From Effrenium voratum (Eukaryota; Sar; Dinophyceae; Suessiales; Symbiodiniaceae), in the NCBI GenBank assembly GCA_963377175.1, contig CAUJNA010001446.1, positions 216,001 to 280,000 on the forward strand: DNA of 64,000 nucleotides, written 5' to 3'. The position numbers and the translations under genes are program-made. The notes under the pieces were generated by a model that saw only the letters and a list, made by a program, of their open reading frames with translations, was not told the origin of the DNA and ran no database searches. The first letter of the stretch is position 1. Each line of letters opens with the position of its first letter. This document shows, in pieces, positions 1 through 13,700 of this stretch.

Positions 1-1658
1 ACCAGAATTCAGTGGTCATAAACCAGAATTCAAGGGTCATAAGCCAAAAAATCAGGGGTCATAAACCAGAATTCAGGGGTCATAAGCGAGAATTCAGGGG
101 TCATAAACCAGAATTCAGGGGTCATAAACCAGAATTCAGGGGTCATAAACCAGAATTCAGGGGTCATAAACGGTCATAAACCAGAATTCAGGGTCATAAA
201 CCAGAATTCAGGGGTCATAAACCAGAATTCAGGGGTCGTAAACCAAAAATTCAGGGGTCATAAGCCAGAATTTAGGGGTCATAAACCAGAATTCAGGGGT
301 CATAAACCAGAATTCAGGGGTCATAAACCAAAAATTCAGGGGTCATAAACCAGAATTCAGGGATCGTAAACCAGAATTCAGGGTCATAAACCAGAATTCA
401 GGGGTCATAAACCAGAATTCAGTGGTCATAAACCAGAATTCAGGGGTCATAAACCAGAATTCAGGGGTCATAAGCCAGAATTCAGAACATAAACCAGAAT
501 TCAGGGGTCATAAACCAGAATTCAGGGGTCATAACCAGAACAGAATTCAGGGGTCATAAGCAAGAATTCAGGGGTCATGACCAGAACAGAATTCAGGGGT
601 CATAAACCAGAATTCAGGGGTCATGACCAGAACAGAATTCAGGGGTCATAAACCAGAATTCTGGGGTCATGACCAGAACAGAATTCAGGGGTCATAAACC
701 AAAAATTCAGGGGTCATAAACCAGAATTCAGGGATCGTAAACCAGAATTCAGGGTCATAAACCAGAATTCAGGGGTCATAAACCAGAATTCAGGGGTCAT
801 AAACCAGAATTCAGGGGTCATAAACCAGAATTCAGGGGTCATAAGCCAGAATTCAGGGGCATAAACCAGAATTCAGGGTCATAAACCAGAATTCAGGGGT
901 CATAAACGGTCATAAACCAGAATTCAGGGGTCATAGACCAGAATTCAGGGGTCATAAACCAGAATTCAGGGGTCATAAACCAGAATTCAGGGTCATAAAC
1001 CAGAATTCAGGGGTCATAAACCAGAATTCAGGGTCATAAACCAGAATTCAGGGGTCATAAACCAGAATTCAGGGGTCATAAGCCAGAATTCAAGGGTGAT
1101 AAACCAGAATTCAGGGGTCATAAACCAGAATTCAGGGGTCATAAACCAGAATTCAGGGGTCATAACCAGAACAGAATTCAGGGGTCATAAGCCAGAATTC
1201 AGGGGTCATGACCAGAACAGAATTCAGGGGTCATAAACCAGAATTCAGGGGTCATGACCAGAACAGAATTCAGGGGTCATAAACCAGAATTCTGGGGTCA
1301 TGACCAGAACAGAATTCAGGGGTCATAAACCAGAATTCAGGGGTCATGACCAGAACAGAATTCAGGGGTCATAAACCAGAATTCTGGGGTCATGACCAGA
1401 ACAGAATTCAGGGGTCATAAACCAGAATTCAGGGGTCATGACCAGAACAGAATTCAGGGGTCATAAACCAGAATTCAGGGGTCATAAACCAGAATTCAGG
1501 GTCATAAACCAGAATTCAGGGGTCATAAACCAGAATTCAGGGGTCATAAACCAGAATTCAGGGGTCATAAGCCAGAATTCAGGGGTCATAAGCCAGAATT
1601 CAGGGGTCATGACCAGAACAGAATTCAGGGGTCATAAACCAGAATTCAGGGGTCATGA
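1..1658. repeat. 21-bp minisatellite with EcoRI sites
   Basis: About 75 head-to-tail units of CATAAACCAGAATTCAGGGGT, most containing GAATTC, plus a 25-bp variant in which ATGACCAGAACAG replaces ATAAACCAG. From about 540 onward the two variants alternate in higher-order blocks. It begins before the window. Confidence 0.97.
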
Positions 1659-1738
1659 CCCCTCTTTCTCTGGGCTAAGAATGATCCCTTTTTCTAGTGG
1701 TCGCAAGGGAGGCTCCGTGCCCAGACGAGCAACAGCTC

Positions 1739-1794
1739 CGCAGGCGCGGCCCGAAGTGGCTGGAGGCCGTGTCGATGGTGTCGGCCCAGGTCAC
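1739..1794 (-). CDS. Unrecognised gene exon (last visible)
   Basis: 18 codons + 2 nt, VTWADTIDTASSHFGPRL. Acceptor AAACTCCAG|G. The donor is uncertain; the downstream intron would run into the 21-bp satellite and off the window. A plus-strand reading is also open. Confidence 0.45.
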
Positions 1795-4700
1795 CTGGAG
1801 TTTTCTTCTTACACTTTAAAACTCCCTGCGCCCTGGGGAAGTTCTCATCTTTTACAGACATATAGCCCATGTTGCCCAAAAAGTTGAAAAGTTGTGTTTT
1901 TTAGAGGGGAGTTTTTTTTGTCGGGCGGGCCTGGGGGTCCAACCGCCGTCCAAGGCGGCCCAAAGGGGGCCGGGGGGGGAATTTGTCTTGCCACCTTTTG
2001 TTCTAAGGGTTGATTCCTTGTCCATTCTTTTCAACCATCGTTCTTTCAAAAGCCGGATGTGTTTCCCCAGGGTTTCAGGTGGTTTTTTAGAAAGAAGGAT
2101 GGATGCCTGGAAAGGATGGGGAAGGTACCCCTAGATTTGTGGACAATTGATCGCCCCTCTCGCAGTGAAGGATTCCTTCTTGCGGGGGTCGGCAACTTTC
2201 TCACAGAAGGTAGCAAAAAGACACTCCCTGGTTTGGGCTTGGGAAGGGTGGGTTTGGTGTCCTCTGAGCGTGGCATCATCTAGTTTCAATGGGCTGCGGT
2301 GGTTTCGCTGGCAAATATGACGCTTGTCCTCTGACCTCGGTCCCTGACAGCCTTCTTTCGCATGTTTCCCCAGTACAAGAAAACACCCCTCCGCTGACGG
2401 AAGGGGTTTGCAAGACTGCGGTTTGCAAAGGACCCCTGTGCACTTCCATGATTGATGCTGCAAAAATAAAGGTGTTCACAAGGGGATGCTTTCCCGAGTA
2501 CTCATTTGCCCCTTAGTGAGCCAAAAATAGAAGGTGATCACATTTTGGGAATCTTGACTAAAATGGATACCAAGCAGGAAAACCCAACGGTCATCAGGTC
2601 GATTCGCTGTGGGCAACTGAGAGTAACAGGAAAAGCCGAATATCAAATTGCTTGTCCAAAGCTTCAAAAGGCAGTGGGCTAATTCGTGGTCGGAAGCGTC
2701 CATTTGCCCATCCCCGGACGCCAGAACCTCACTGGACGGTGGCAATTCTTTTCGCAATCCCAGGGCATCCTGGAACACCGGCGCTTCCCTATAAAGAACC
2801 ACCCATTGTTCCAGGTATCCCGGAATCGATGGTTTGGATGGGTGGCTTGGGGATTTGAACCTGTTCTTGTAGAGGGCATATGGGAAACCACCAATCCAAA
2901 CCACCAAACCGCCTATCCAAACCACCAACTAGGGGGAAAACTGACATGTTCCAGGTTTCCTCGGCAAACGGACACTTCATTCACCCCCCCCCCACCGCGC
3001 CTCAACCAGAACCCCCGCCTCCCCCCTCCCCCAACCTCCCCGCCTCCCCACCCTCCCCTCCCCCCTCCCTCCAAAGCGGGCGCCTGGGCCTGCCCCAGCG
3101 TGTAGGGCTTCCACTGGCCCCGGATGTCTAGGCACTCCTCTGCCTAGTTCTAGAGGCGGATGGCTTGGGTTTCTTCCATCTGCGTGCCCTAGGGTTCAAC
3201 CCCCAAAGAAAGGTTGGCCCAATTTGGATGATGACAATCCTTAGGTACACCATGGTGGTTGTATGAGCCCCCTTTGTTGCAATGGTGGATTGAATCCCAG
3301 GTGTAGGTGTTCACGCAGAGGACGAACTCCAGCTACCCCAGGAACCATGGGGACTAACTCCAGTTGCCCCAGTTACAACCATACTGTGGATGGACAAAAT
3401 CCATTTCGCACCACTTTGAAACCATGGTTGAAACCATAACGTTTGTTAGTATTTACAGGTGAATCGAAACATTCCAGGGCTTCTTAGATGGTGCGAAGTG
3501 GATGTCGTCCATCCACAGTAGTTACAACCTACTTGAGTTGGTTGACGTTGGAAGGGGAGCGAACATTTATTTTTTAGCAGTTAAGTGGGGATTTCCCACT
3601 AAAACCACAATAAGCAAAAATGTAAAATGTTTCCCAACAACAACCTACTTAAGTTGGTTGAACACCCAAGAAGACTCTGAGGTGGGAGACACATGCGATT
3701 TCGCTGTGCTCAGCTGTGACTTTTGGTTGGAGTGAAGGCTGGTGTCGTTTTTTGCCTGGTGCAAACCCAGTTGGCGATTTGAGTTTTACCCGCAAGGTTT
3801 GACGACGAGCAAAGATTCCCCATTGAAATTTCCAATCCACACCTTGGATTAACAGAAATAACCCACGCCGGGCACACACACATGGTGAATAATCACATCC
3901 AAAGACCGTTTTTGGGATGCGTGCTGATGCCCGACGAGAAGGTCTTGGCCCCCAAGGGAAATATGTTGCACAAGCCTTGCTAAGGAGCAGGATCTGTTTT
4001 TTCCCGTTCCCCAAAAAGGAGGCTTGGCTAAATTGTGTTTTTATCCGTTTCGCCAAAACAGGAGGCTTGGTTAAATTTAGGCTTGCTGGCTGTAGGGAAG
4101 ATGAAGGATTGACAGCATTGAAACCTTGTGGACAAACCACCTGCAAGTAAGCCAACCACACTCAACCACGAAACCATGGTAAATCACAGCTTTCCTTGTT
4201 TCTTTTCAATATCGAGTTGGCATCCACTGCGTGCCAACGTCTTAACATCGTTAAAATAGGGGACTTTCGAAAAGGCTGTTGTGTCTTCTGGGTTTCCCTC
4301 TAAAGCCACTCCAAGACGGGTACCCAGAAAACAGGGAAGCGCGCCCAAATGCGTGTGCCTTTGTGTGAGGGTACTCCAACTTGAACTTGGGGTGGGTTCA
4401 ATGGGAACCCAAAAGGAGAATCACCACTTTGGGTGCGGCTCTTACAAAAGACGAGCGTCCTACCCTGTCCTGACAGAACTTTCCGGTAGCTCCAAAAAAC
4501 CGCTCCCTCTTGAAACGCAAATTTAAGGATACCAAACCCCAGCTCCTCTGGGCTCTCTTCCAACCACCAGCCAGGTTACCTGGGTGCGGCTTACAACTTC
4601 CATTTGCTTAAGTCGTTTGAAAAAAAGTATGTCCTTAATTTCCTTTAAAACCAACAGGTTGGAAAATGACAAATATTCATTTCAGAAAATGGAAGACAAG

Positions 4701-7700
4701 GTCAAACGGGCAAGGAGGTCTCAACATGATTCTAGCCACTGCCTGCCCCAAATGGAGTTCTACCCGACGAGCCGACCGCTTCGGCATTTTTTTGGGAATT
4801 CTGTCCTTGGTGAAGAGGCACACGTAGACCCGGCCCGGCCGTGAGACCTAGGCGCCCAGTTTTTTTTTCGGGACGCTTTCGGGAAGCTCAGGGAGACTTG
4901 AAAAGGGGGGCCCTGGCACCGTTTGCTTTTTGGGGGTCGCCCCTTTGTTGCATCTACTTCGAGTACTTCGAGGCCACTTTCAAAGCCCAACCCAACACAA
5001 AACGGCAAAACGCAACACACCCCGAATCATCCAGCAACTCAGGGGGAACACAGCTGTAAGAAAGGTGGCTTGAAAAGAATTGAGCAACTAGGACACCAAA
5101 GCCTCTAACGTGCGTTCTCCCCCCTGGACACCAAGGGCAAATATGACCAGCTTGCCTCGATGTTTGGCGATTTGGAGTGGAAAGAAACAGACCAACTATC
5201 TGCATGTGTGTTTGCTAAAGTTCCAAAAGCTGAATTACGAACTGGATCTCAGAAATACTCCCGACAGGGAGTTTTGGAGCCGAATCAGTGGTTGGGTCCA
5301 TTTATATACCCTCTACAAGAATCAGAGGTTCAAATCCCGAAACCACCAACCCAAACCACCAATTATATTTCCAGTAGTGATGCCCTCTAAAACCAGCTGC
5401 AAATAACAATAATAATAATAAAAATAATAATGAGAAGCAGAATAACTCCCGTCATACCCCTATCCACTAACGTGGAACCTGACTGAAAATGTACGACAAT
5501 CCCTTGGGCCCCCTTTGGCTTCTTAAGTACACTGCAACCGTCCAATTGTCTAGGCAGTGTAAAGCTGCTGTTTCAAAACAGGCTTCGCCTTCCCAAAGTT
5601 TCTACGCTTTGAGGGCCCCTTAAAAAATCGCCACAAGGTCTGAAAGGAAAGACTTGGCCGAAGCATCCCCCGCCTTTGATCTACGCAGTGATTATCGGCA
5701 CGACAATGGGCCTTTCAATTCAAGCGTTCGGATTCAAGGATCCCACGACCCCCAAAAAATGTGTCTCTCCAAAAGGTTGAAAAAGTCTAGGAGCTCAGGC
5801 AGCGAGAAAGGGAGCCCCCTCTGCGTAAAGGGGGGGGGCTTCAAGGCCCTCATGGCCCGAGGATGCCGCGTCGTCAAGGACGTCAATGACGGCGCCCTCC
5901 CCGAGCTGAAACGTCAGGGCGTCCTGGGACACAGAAATCTCAGCTTCCCCTTTCAGAACCAGGAAATACGTCCGCTTGGTTGTTCGACCCCCCGGGAAAA
6001 ATGAGAAAATGAGAGAATATGCCCAGTAATTAGCGGAAACTAATAAAAATAATAATAAACGTTTAACACCAACAAGTGAAAATAGAACATGTTCTTACGC
6101 AAATGGAAGAAGAATAGGTTAATCTTTGGGGGCCGTGACCCAAAATGGAGCAACACAGGAGAAGCACCGGCACCCCTTTCTTGGGCATCCTTTGGGCACC
6201 AAGGGCTTGTCCTGGCAAACATGGTCGACTCGCAGCAAAGCCAATGCGAGTCGATCTTTTGACCTCTTGGTTTCCCACATGGACCCTTTATTTCAAGCCG
6301 CCTTTGTCCTGGAGTCCGATGGTCGGTTTCCCTGCGTTGGTCCATTCTTAGTCATGGCCTCCAAAGGTGAACCTTCTATTTCTGGCTCCCTACAATCTCA
6401 ACTGAGTTTACATTTGTTCGAATCTCAAAGGAATGACCAAGATTGAGGAAAGCTGTTCTTTCGACTGAGTTTTGACCAAGAAAGGGGCTGCAGGTTAAAA
6501 GGACATATGAGGGGTATCCAAGAAGTTGAACTCTAAAGATCCAACCCAATAGCAGTAGTAGAGACTTCCTGAGTGGGTTCGATGGGCCGGAAACTGTCCA
6601 AACTCTGTGCTTGCCACTAAAATGGTCTTCCCAACAAGTTCAAAGTCAATTCACCTATGGGCCAAACAGGCGTTCAAAACCCCCAAACGGCCAAACCCTG
6701 CGTTGCGCACAAAAAGGGTGTCTTTGTTTCTGAGCGGATGAGCCACAAGCAAAAAACAACAGCAGGTCTAATAAGCTTGGCCTTCAGCTCAATGTGTGCG
6801 GGTTGACCTTTACGTGGATCCGGGCGCCCATAAAAAAAATATTAAAAACAAAAAATGACTTTTACGCGGATCCGGGCGCCCAAAAAATATATTAAAAACA
6901 CAAAAAATGACTTTTACGCCGCGGATCCGGGCGCCCAAAAAAAACAACTCAGCTTCCCAAGACCCCCAGAGAGCCTCCCAAAGCCTCCCGCCTTCATCTC
7001 CTTCATCAGCCTGGCGAGCTGCACGTTTCGCGTCTCCACCTCGGCCACTCTTTCCGTCCAAGGGGTTGGGGGTGGGGGGGTTGAGGGTGGGGGGGTTGAG
7101 GGTGGGGGTTTGCGGGGGTTGAGGGTGGGGGGGTGGGGGTGGGGGGTTGGGGGTGGGGGGTTGGGGGGGTTAGGGTAGGGGGGTTGAGGGTTTGGGGGTT
7201 GGGGGGCTTGGGGATGGGGGGTTGAGGGTGGGGGGGTTGGGGGTGGGGGGTTGAGGGTTTGGGGGGTTGGGGGTGGGGGGGTTGAGGGTTTCAGGGGGGG
7301 TTAGGGGGTTTGGGTTGGGGGGGGGGGGGTTGAGTAGTTGGCCGTTGGCTTGTTTTGAGATCCGGGGAAAAGAAACCGTGTCCAAACCTGGGGTACACTT
7401 TTGCTTTCAGATTCTGATCCATACTCAGTCCACCTCACAATGCAATATCACTTTGGAGAACATTCTGGACAATGAACTCCAGACAAAGGCCGTTGGGGGC
7501 GGTGGTGGAGGGAATAGCTTGGTCAATTTTTTTTGGGGGGGGGGGTCGGTTTTCCTTTAAACTCCCATTCAACCAACCTCTAAAACGGCACCCTCGAACA
7601 AGCCGCCCATGTGGGCAGATCACGCTTCGCAAGCCAGAAATAACAAGGGCCCCCAAGCGCAGCGTGCTGGTCTGCTGCTGAGCGGTTCTCATCTCTGCGC

Positions 7701-10700
7701 TTCTGGAATGTTTGGGGGTGTGTAGAGGCGTCCCAGGACAAGTTCTATGACTCAAAGGTGAACACATTCTCGTTGTACCCCTCGAAGAGGGAAGCTTGTT
7801 GGAATTTGTCTGCAAGAAAGTACTCAGCTGCCCCGTAGGGACACCGGAATAAAAGGTGATCTCCTTGTGAGGCCCATGACTGAAATCGGACCTCAAAGGA
7901 GGATATGTGTGAGAGCAAAACAAACGAATACAAAAGAACACTCAGCCTCCACAAAGGGGAAACCAAAAGGTCAGATCCGGTCGATTCCCTTTGGGCCTTC
8001 AGACGTTGCCGTGCCGCCAAATTACCGCCAAAGAAATGGGCGTAACCGGCACGCAATTTTCCACTTTCCCCCAAGCCAGATCCGGGGATATCACAGAAAA
8101 GCAAAAACAACGCAATGGTGACTGGGGAAAAAAAACAACGGGCCAGGAAAAAAAAAGGGATGGCAACACATTGTGACATGTGTTTCCCTGACAGCTGAAA
8201 GCTTTGGGGTCTCAGCCCAGATAGGCTCCGGGGTGATCCGGGGCCGCCCTGAGGTAAGGTTCCACGAGGGTTCCACCAGGGTTCCACCCAGGGTTCCACG
8301 AGGTTCTGCGAGGGCTGCGGGGTGGTGCGAGCACTAAAACGAGCACCGCAAGCTGTTGGGGATATCACCTGAGCTTATTCTTCTACCCGATTCTTCTCGG
8401 GGGTAGTGGCTTGGGGCTGGCGAACACCATCTGTTCAAGTGCCCCAAGCGCCTGCATCTCGGCCCACACCACTGCCAGCACCTTGGTCCAACCCGCACAC
8501 ATCGCCCTCCGACGGGTTCAAATGGACTTGGTCCATTAGACGGGTCTGGCTTTGTTTTCGAGGGTCACCTCCCTGTATCTTACACCTCGCAACAACCAAA
8601 ACCCGGTGAAGCCGAGGATAGGGCAGTTCCAACTGGGTGTGTCATTTTTGGAGTTGGACCACCTTTCTTTTTGGCAGGGTTTTGAGGGAAAGCCAAACCA
8701 CATGTTTAAGGGTTCAAGTACAAAGTTTATTCTGATGCTTTGCCATGGGCTTTCAGTAGCCAATCATTAACCCCATGTAAGCGCCATATTGCCATTGACA
8801 AAAGACCTTCTTACGGTTGGTTAGGGATGATCATGGCGCCCTAGCTTAAGCAATGTCAGACAGACAGCTGTGAGAAGGATTTCAGTTGAGCGAGCCATGA
8901 CCATAGCCTGAAGCCTGAAGGAGTTTTGGCTGCCATGCAAGTTAAAATGGACCCCAAGCGGCCGCCCAAAGGGAGGTTGTTCCAAAACTCGGCATGAATT
9001 CCATGTTTTTTTTTTTTAAGGTTACCCTTTTTGGTGGGTTGCGTCGAAGAGAATCCAAAGGGACACCACTCTCCCTCCTGCAGAAGGTGGTGGTTTATGC
9101 CAGGCTTAATGCATCCCGGTGCCGATCGGCTTGGATTTCGTCCATCCTCACCGGCCCGGACCTAGAAATAAACGGTGATCACCTCTTGGAAACTTGATGA
9201 AATATGGGCCACGTCAGGAAAACCCAAAGACTAAAAGGCCAGCTTTGGGCAACTGAGCATGCTGAAGTGCAATCCCATCTCGGGTAATAAATCTATTTCA
9301 CTTGACGTACTTGGGTTGCCTGCGGAAACAACCGGATTCAAGGTCGATTTGGTTTGGGCGAGTGAGTACCCCTTTCAATTGGAAGTGTTGCTCCAGGATC
9401 CATGCTCTCAAGTCCTAATACCTTGAACGCCCGAGAACAAGGAAAGCCCCAATCTTCCCCGCAGTTTCCTTGGGTGTTCGGCCAGGTGGCGGTGGGTCAA
9501 AAATAGGCACCCAAACTGGAACCCTGGTAAACGGAAACATGGACCAAAACCTGCGGTCCCTAGGGTGGTTCAAATTTTGACCCTTACCCAAGTTAGGTTG
9601 TTGGTGACCACTGGGTGATAACCTAAAACCTAAGTCCCAAGTGGATTATCAACCCTGGTGGCTTAGAACCCAGGTGGCTAACCACTTTAACTTGCAACCT
9701 CTGCTGGGCTGTCCATTCTTTATCCCCTCCTCAAAGTGAATAAAATCCTGGAGCACCCTTCGTTACCTAAATTTCTGCCCTTAGCCCAAACGTATTGCAA
9801 AACCAGGGGTCGTCACCAAAATACGGTAAATGTACACATTTTCCTGCTTCGAGCGTTTTTCCCAAAACCGGGCTGGTCGGTCCTCCAAGATGATCGGTCG
9901 CTGAATTTTCGCAAGGAGCGAGCAGAATTCGAAGTGCAAAACGAGCGCAAATATCCGCAAAACGAGCGCAAATATCCGCAAACGAGTGCAAATTCAAAAA
10001 ACGTAACAATGCCCGCCGTCCTCTGGATGGAAGAAGGGATTTGGTCGAGCGTTTTTCGGGGTGCGAGCGTTTTTTGCGGGGTCGAGCAGAAATCGGTACT
10101 TCGAACGTTTTTTTCTCGTACCTAAAAAAAAGGGCACGTTGGGTGCCTCAGGATGTTGTGTTGCTGTGGAAACCCAAGCGGTAAACCAACTAAAACTCCA
10201 TCAAACACCTAAGGAACCGGACACTTTGCTGGGAACCGCCAAGTCTAAAACCTGTCTCCCTGACTTTCAAACCCTTGGCATGTCCTTTTTCAGACCCCTA
10301 CCAAAACTGAACAATCCAAAAAAGAAACACTAAATTAGGTCCTCCAGTAGAGAGGTCTTTTTTCTGTAAAAACCCAAAAGCAGTTGGGTGAGAAGTGAGA
10401 AAGGGCACCTAGCTGGGGGCCAGCAGCTGGCGGACCTACTAAATATCAACCAGCCATGGATTCAACCATAGTTTCCAAGTGGCCCTGGTTTCTTTGGTTT
10501 GTTTTGTGGCCAAGGCGCTGAGACCCCTGTGTCTCGCCAGAGCCCTCGCCGCTGCACCCAGCGCAGCTTGGCCTTGGCGGCCTCCCCCGCGCACCTCGCT
10601 GGGAGGGGAGTGGCTAGGCCCCCGAAAAGGGGTCCCCCCGTCCCCCGCCCCCAACCCAAAACAAAAGCAGGGTCAGCTTTTCTTGCAATAATACACACAA

Positions 10701-13700
10701 ATGCCATACGGCCACACATGTTGTGTTCATTTTTTTAAGAAATCGCCATGCCCTCTTTGTTAGAACTTAATCTGGGGAAAAACGGTCAGCTTTTTTTTCA
10801 AAGTAATACAGATTAATGCCATACAAATTGAAAAAATTAAAGGACCGGATAACCCCACATGCGCATTTTTTCAGTGAATGGTTCTCTGGTGGCCATGCGA
10901 TAATGACTGAGTGAGTGAGTGAGTGAGTGGCCACGTGGTAGCGCTCGGTCACTAGTAGAGTGCTCTCTTCTTTTTGCTCGCAAGGCAGAGTCAGGCGCTA
11001 GATTATTCACGGCTTCCTCTTCTTCAGACAGCTGGAAGTCTAATAAGCCTGAGCTCGAGCTCTAATAAGCCTGAGCTGGAAGTCTATAAGCCTGAGTGAG
11101 AGTGAGTGAGTGTGAATGAGTGCAAGTGAGTCTGGACGAAAGAGAGCTGCCACATGTTGCCCCTGCCACGCAAAAACACACCCAGATGCAGAAAATACTG
11201 CGCCTGCCACGAAATTTGCAAGCCATCTCCAAAGTGCTGCGCCTGTCGCGCAGATTGAGCCCCCGAGCCGCACGCTCGACAACATCCAGTCCCTTTAGAC
11301 AGCTACCAAGTGCTGCCCCTGCCACGCAAACACACACCCAGATGCAGAAAATACTGCGCCTGCCACGAAATTTGCAAGCCATCTCCAAAGTGCTGCGCCT
11401 GTCACGCAGATTGAGCCCCCGAGCCGCGCGCTCGACAACATCCAGTCCCTTAGACAGCTACCAAATGCTGCCCCTGCCACGCAAACACGCACCCAAATGC
11501 AGAAAATACTGCGCCTGCCACGAAATTTGCAAGCCATCTCCAAAGTGCTGCGCCTGTCACGCGCTCGACAACATCCAGTCCCTTTAGACACCTACCAAAT
11601 GCTGCCCCTGCCACGCAAATACACACCCAGATGCAGAAAATACTGTGCCGGCCACGAAAACTATGCCCCGTCTCCAAAGTGCTGCGCCTGTCACGCAGAT
11701 TGAGCCCCGGAGCTGCGCGCTCGACAACATCCAGCCCCTCTAGACAGCTGCCACATGTTGCCCCTGCCAAGCAAACACACACCCAGATGCAGAAAATACT
11801 GCGCCGGCCACGAAAACTATGCCCCGTCTCCAAAGTGCTGCGCCTGTCACGCAGATTGAGCCCCCGAGCTGCGCGCTCGACAATATCCAGCCCCTCTAGA
11901 CAGCTGCGACATGTTGCCCCTGCCACGCAAACACACACCCAGATGCAGAAAATACTGCGCCGGCCACGAAATTTGCAAGCCATCTCCAAAGTGCTGCGCC
12001 TGTCGCGCAGATTGAGCCCCCGAGCCGCCCGCTCGACAACATCCAGTCCCTTTAGACAGCTACCAAATGCTGCCCCTGCCACGCAAACACACACCCAGAT
12101 GCAGAAAATACTGCGCCTGACACGAAATTTGCAAGCCATCTCCAAAGTGCTGCGCCTGTCACGCAGATTGAGCCCCCGAGCCGCGCGCTCGACAACATCC
12201 AGTCCCTTTAGACAGCTACCAAATGCTGCCCCTGCCACGCAAACACACACCCAGATGCAGAAAATACTGCGCCTGCCACGAAATTTGCAAGCCATCTCCA
12301 AAGTGCTGCGCCTGTCACGCAGATTGAGCCCCCGAGCCGCGCGCTCGACAACATCCAGTCCCTTTAGACGCCCACCAAATGCTGCCCCTGCCACGCAAAC
12401 ACACACCCAGATGCAGAAAATACTGCGCCTGCCACGAAATCTGTGCGCCATCTCCAAAGTGCTGCGCCTGTCACGCAGATTGAGCCCCCGAGCCGCCGCT
12501 CGGGAAAGTTCCAGTCCCTTTAGACACCTACCAAATGCTGCCCCTGCCACGCAAACACACACCCAGATGCAGAAAGTACTGCGCCTGCCACGAAATTTGC
12601 AAGCCATCTCCAAAGTGCTGCGCCTGTCACGCAGATTGAGCCCCCGAGCCGCGCGCTCGACAACATCCAGTCCCTTTAGGCACCTACCAAATGCTGCCCC
12701 TGCCACGCAAACACACACCCAGATGCAGAAAATACTGCGCCTGCCACGAAATCCGTGCGCCATCTCCAAAGTGCTGCGCCTGTCACGCAGATTGAGCCCC
12801 CGAGCTGCGCGCTCGAAGACATCCAGTCCCTTTAGACAGCTACCGAATGCTGCCCCTGCCACGCAAACACACACCCAGATGAAGAAAGTACTGCGCCTGC
12901 CACGAAATTTGCAAGCCATCTTTAAAGTGCTGCGCCTGTCACGCAGATTGAGCCCCCGAGCCGCGTGCTCGACAACATCCAGTCCCTTTAGACACCTACC
13001 AAATGCTGCCCCTGCCACGCAAACACACACCCAGATGCAGAAAATACTGCGCCTGCCACGAAATCTGTGCGCCATCTCCAAAGTGCTGCGCCTGTCACGC
13101 AGATTGAGCCCCCGAGCCGCGCGCTCGACAACATCCAGTCCCTTTGGACAGCTGCCACATGTTGCCCCTGCCACGCAAACACACACCCAGATGCAGAAAA
13201 TACTGCGCCTGCCACGAAATCTGCGCGCCATCTCCAAAGTGCTGCGCCTGTCACGCAGATTGAGCCCCCGAGCCGCGCGCTCGACAACATCCAGTCCCTT
13301 TAGACAGCTGCCATATGTTGCCCCTGCAAGAGAGAGTGAGTGAGTGAGTGAGTGAGTGAGTGAGTGAGTGAGTGAGTGAGTGAGTGAGTGAGTGAGTGAG
13401 TGAGTGAGTGAGTGAGTGAGTGAGTGAGTGAGTGAGTGAGTGAGTGAGTGGTGAGTGAGTGAGTGAGTGAGTGAGTGTGAGTGAGTGTGTGTGAGTGAGT
13501 GTGTGTGAGTGAGTGTGTGAGTGAGTGAGTGTGTGTGAGTGAGTGTGTGTGTGAGTGTGTGTGAGTGAGTGTGAGACAGTGAGTGTGAGTGAGTGGGCGG
13601 CGGGGGCGGCGGGGCGGGCGGCGGACGGCGGGGCCGGACGGCGGACGGCGGGCGCGGAGCGGTAAAAGTAAGAACCCCACACAAAGATGTGGGGAATAAA

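Noticed and set aside
1..1658. CRISPR-like regular array
   Set aside because: Units are head-to-tail with no unique spacers, and the context is eukaryotic.
5924..5997. Cyclic-nucleotide-binding domain reading (FLVLKGEAEIS) upstream of the exon at 5870-5923
   Set aside because: A much better acceptor (TCTGTGTCCCAG|G) lies at the exon start and phase fits without the extra segment; kept only as an alternative.
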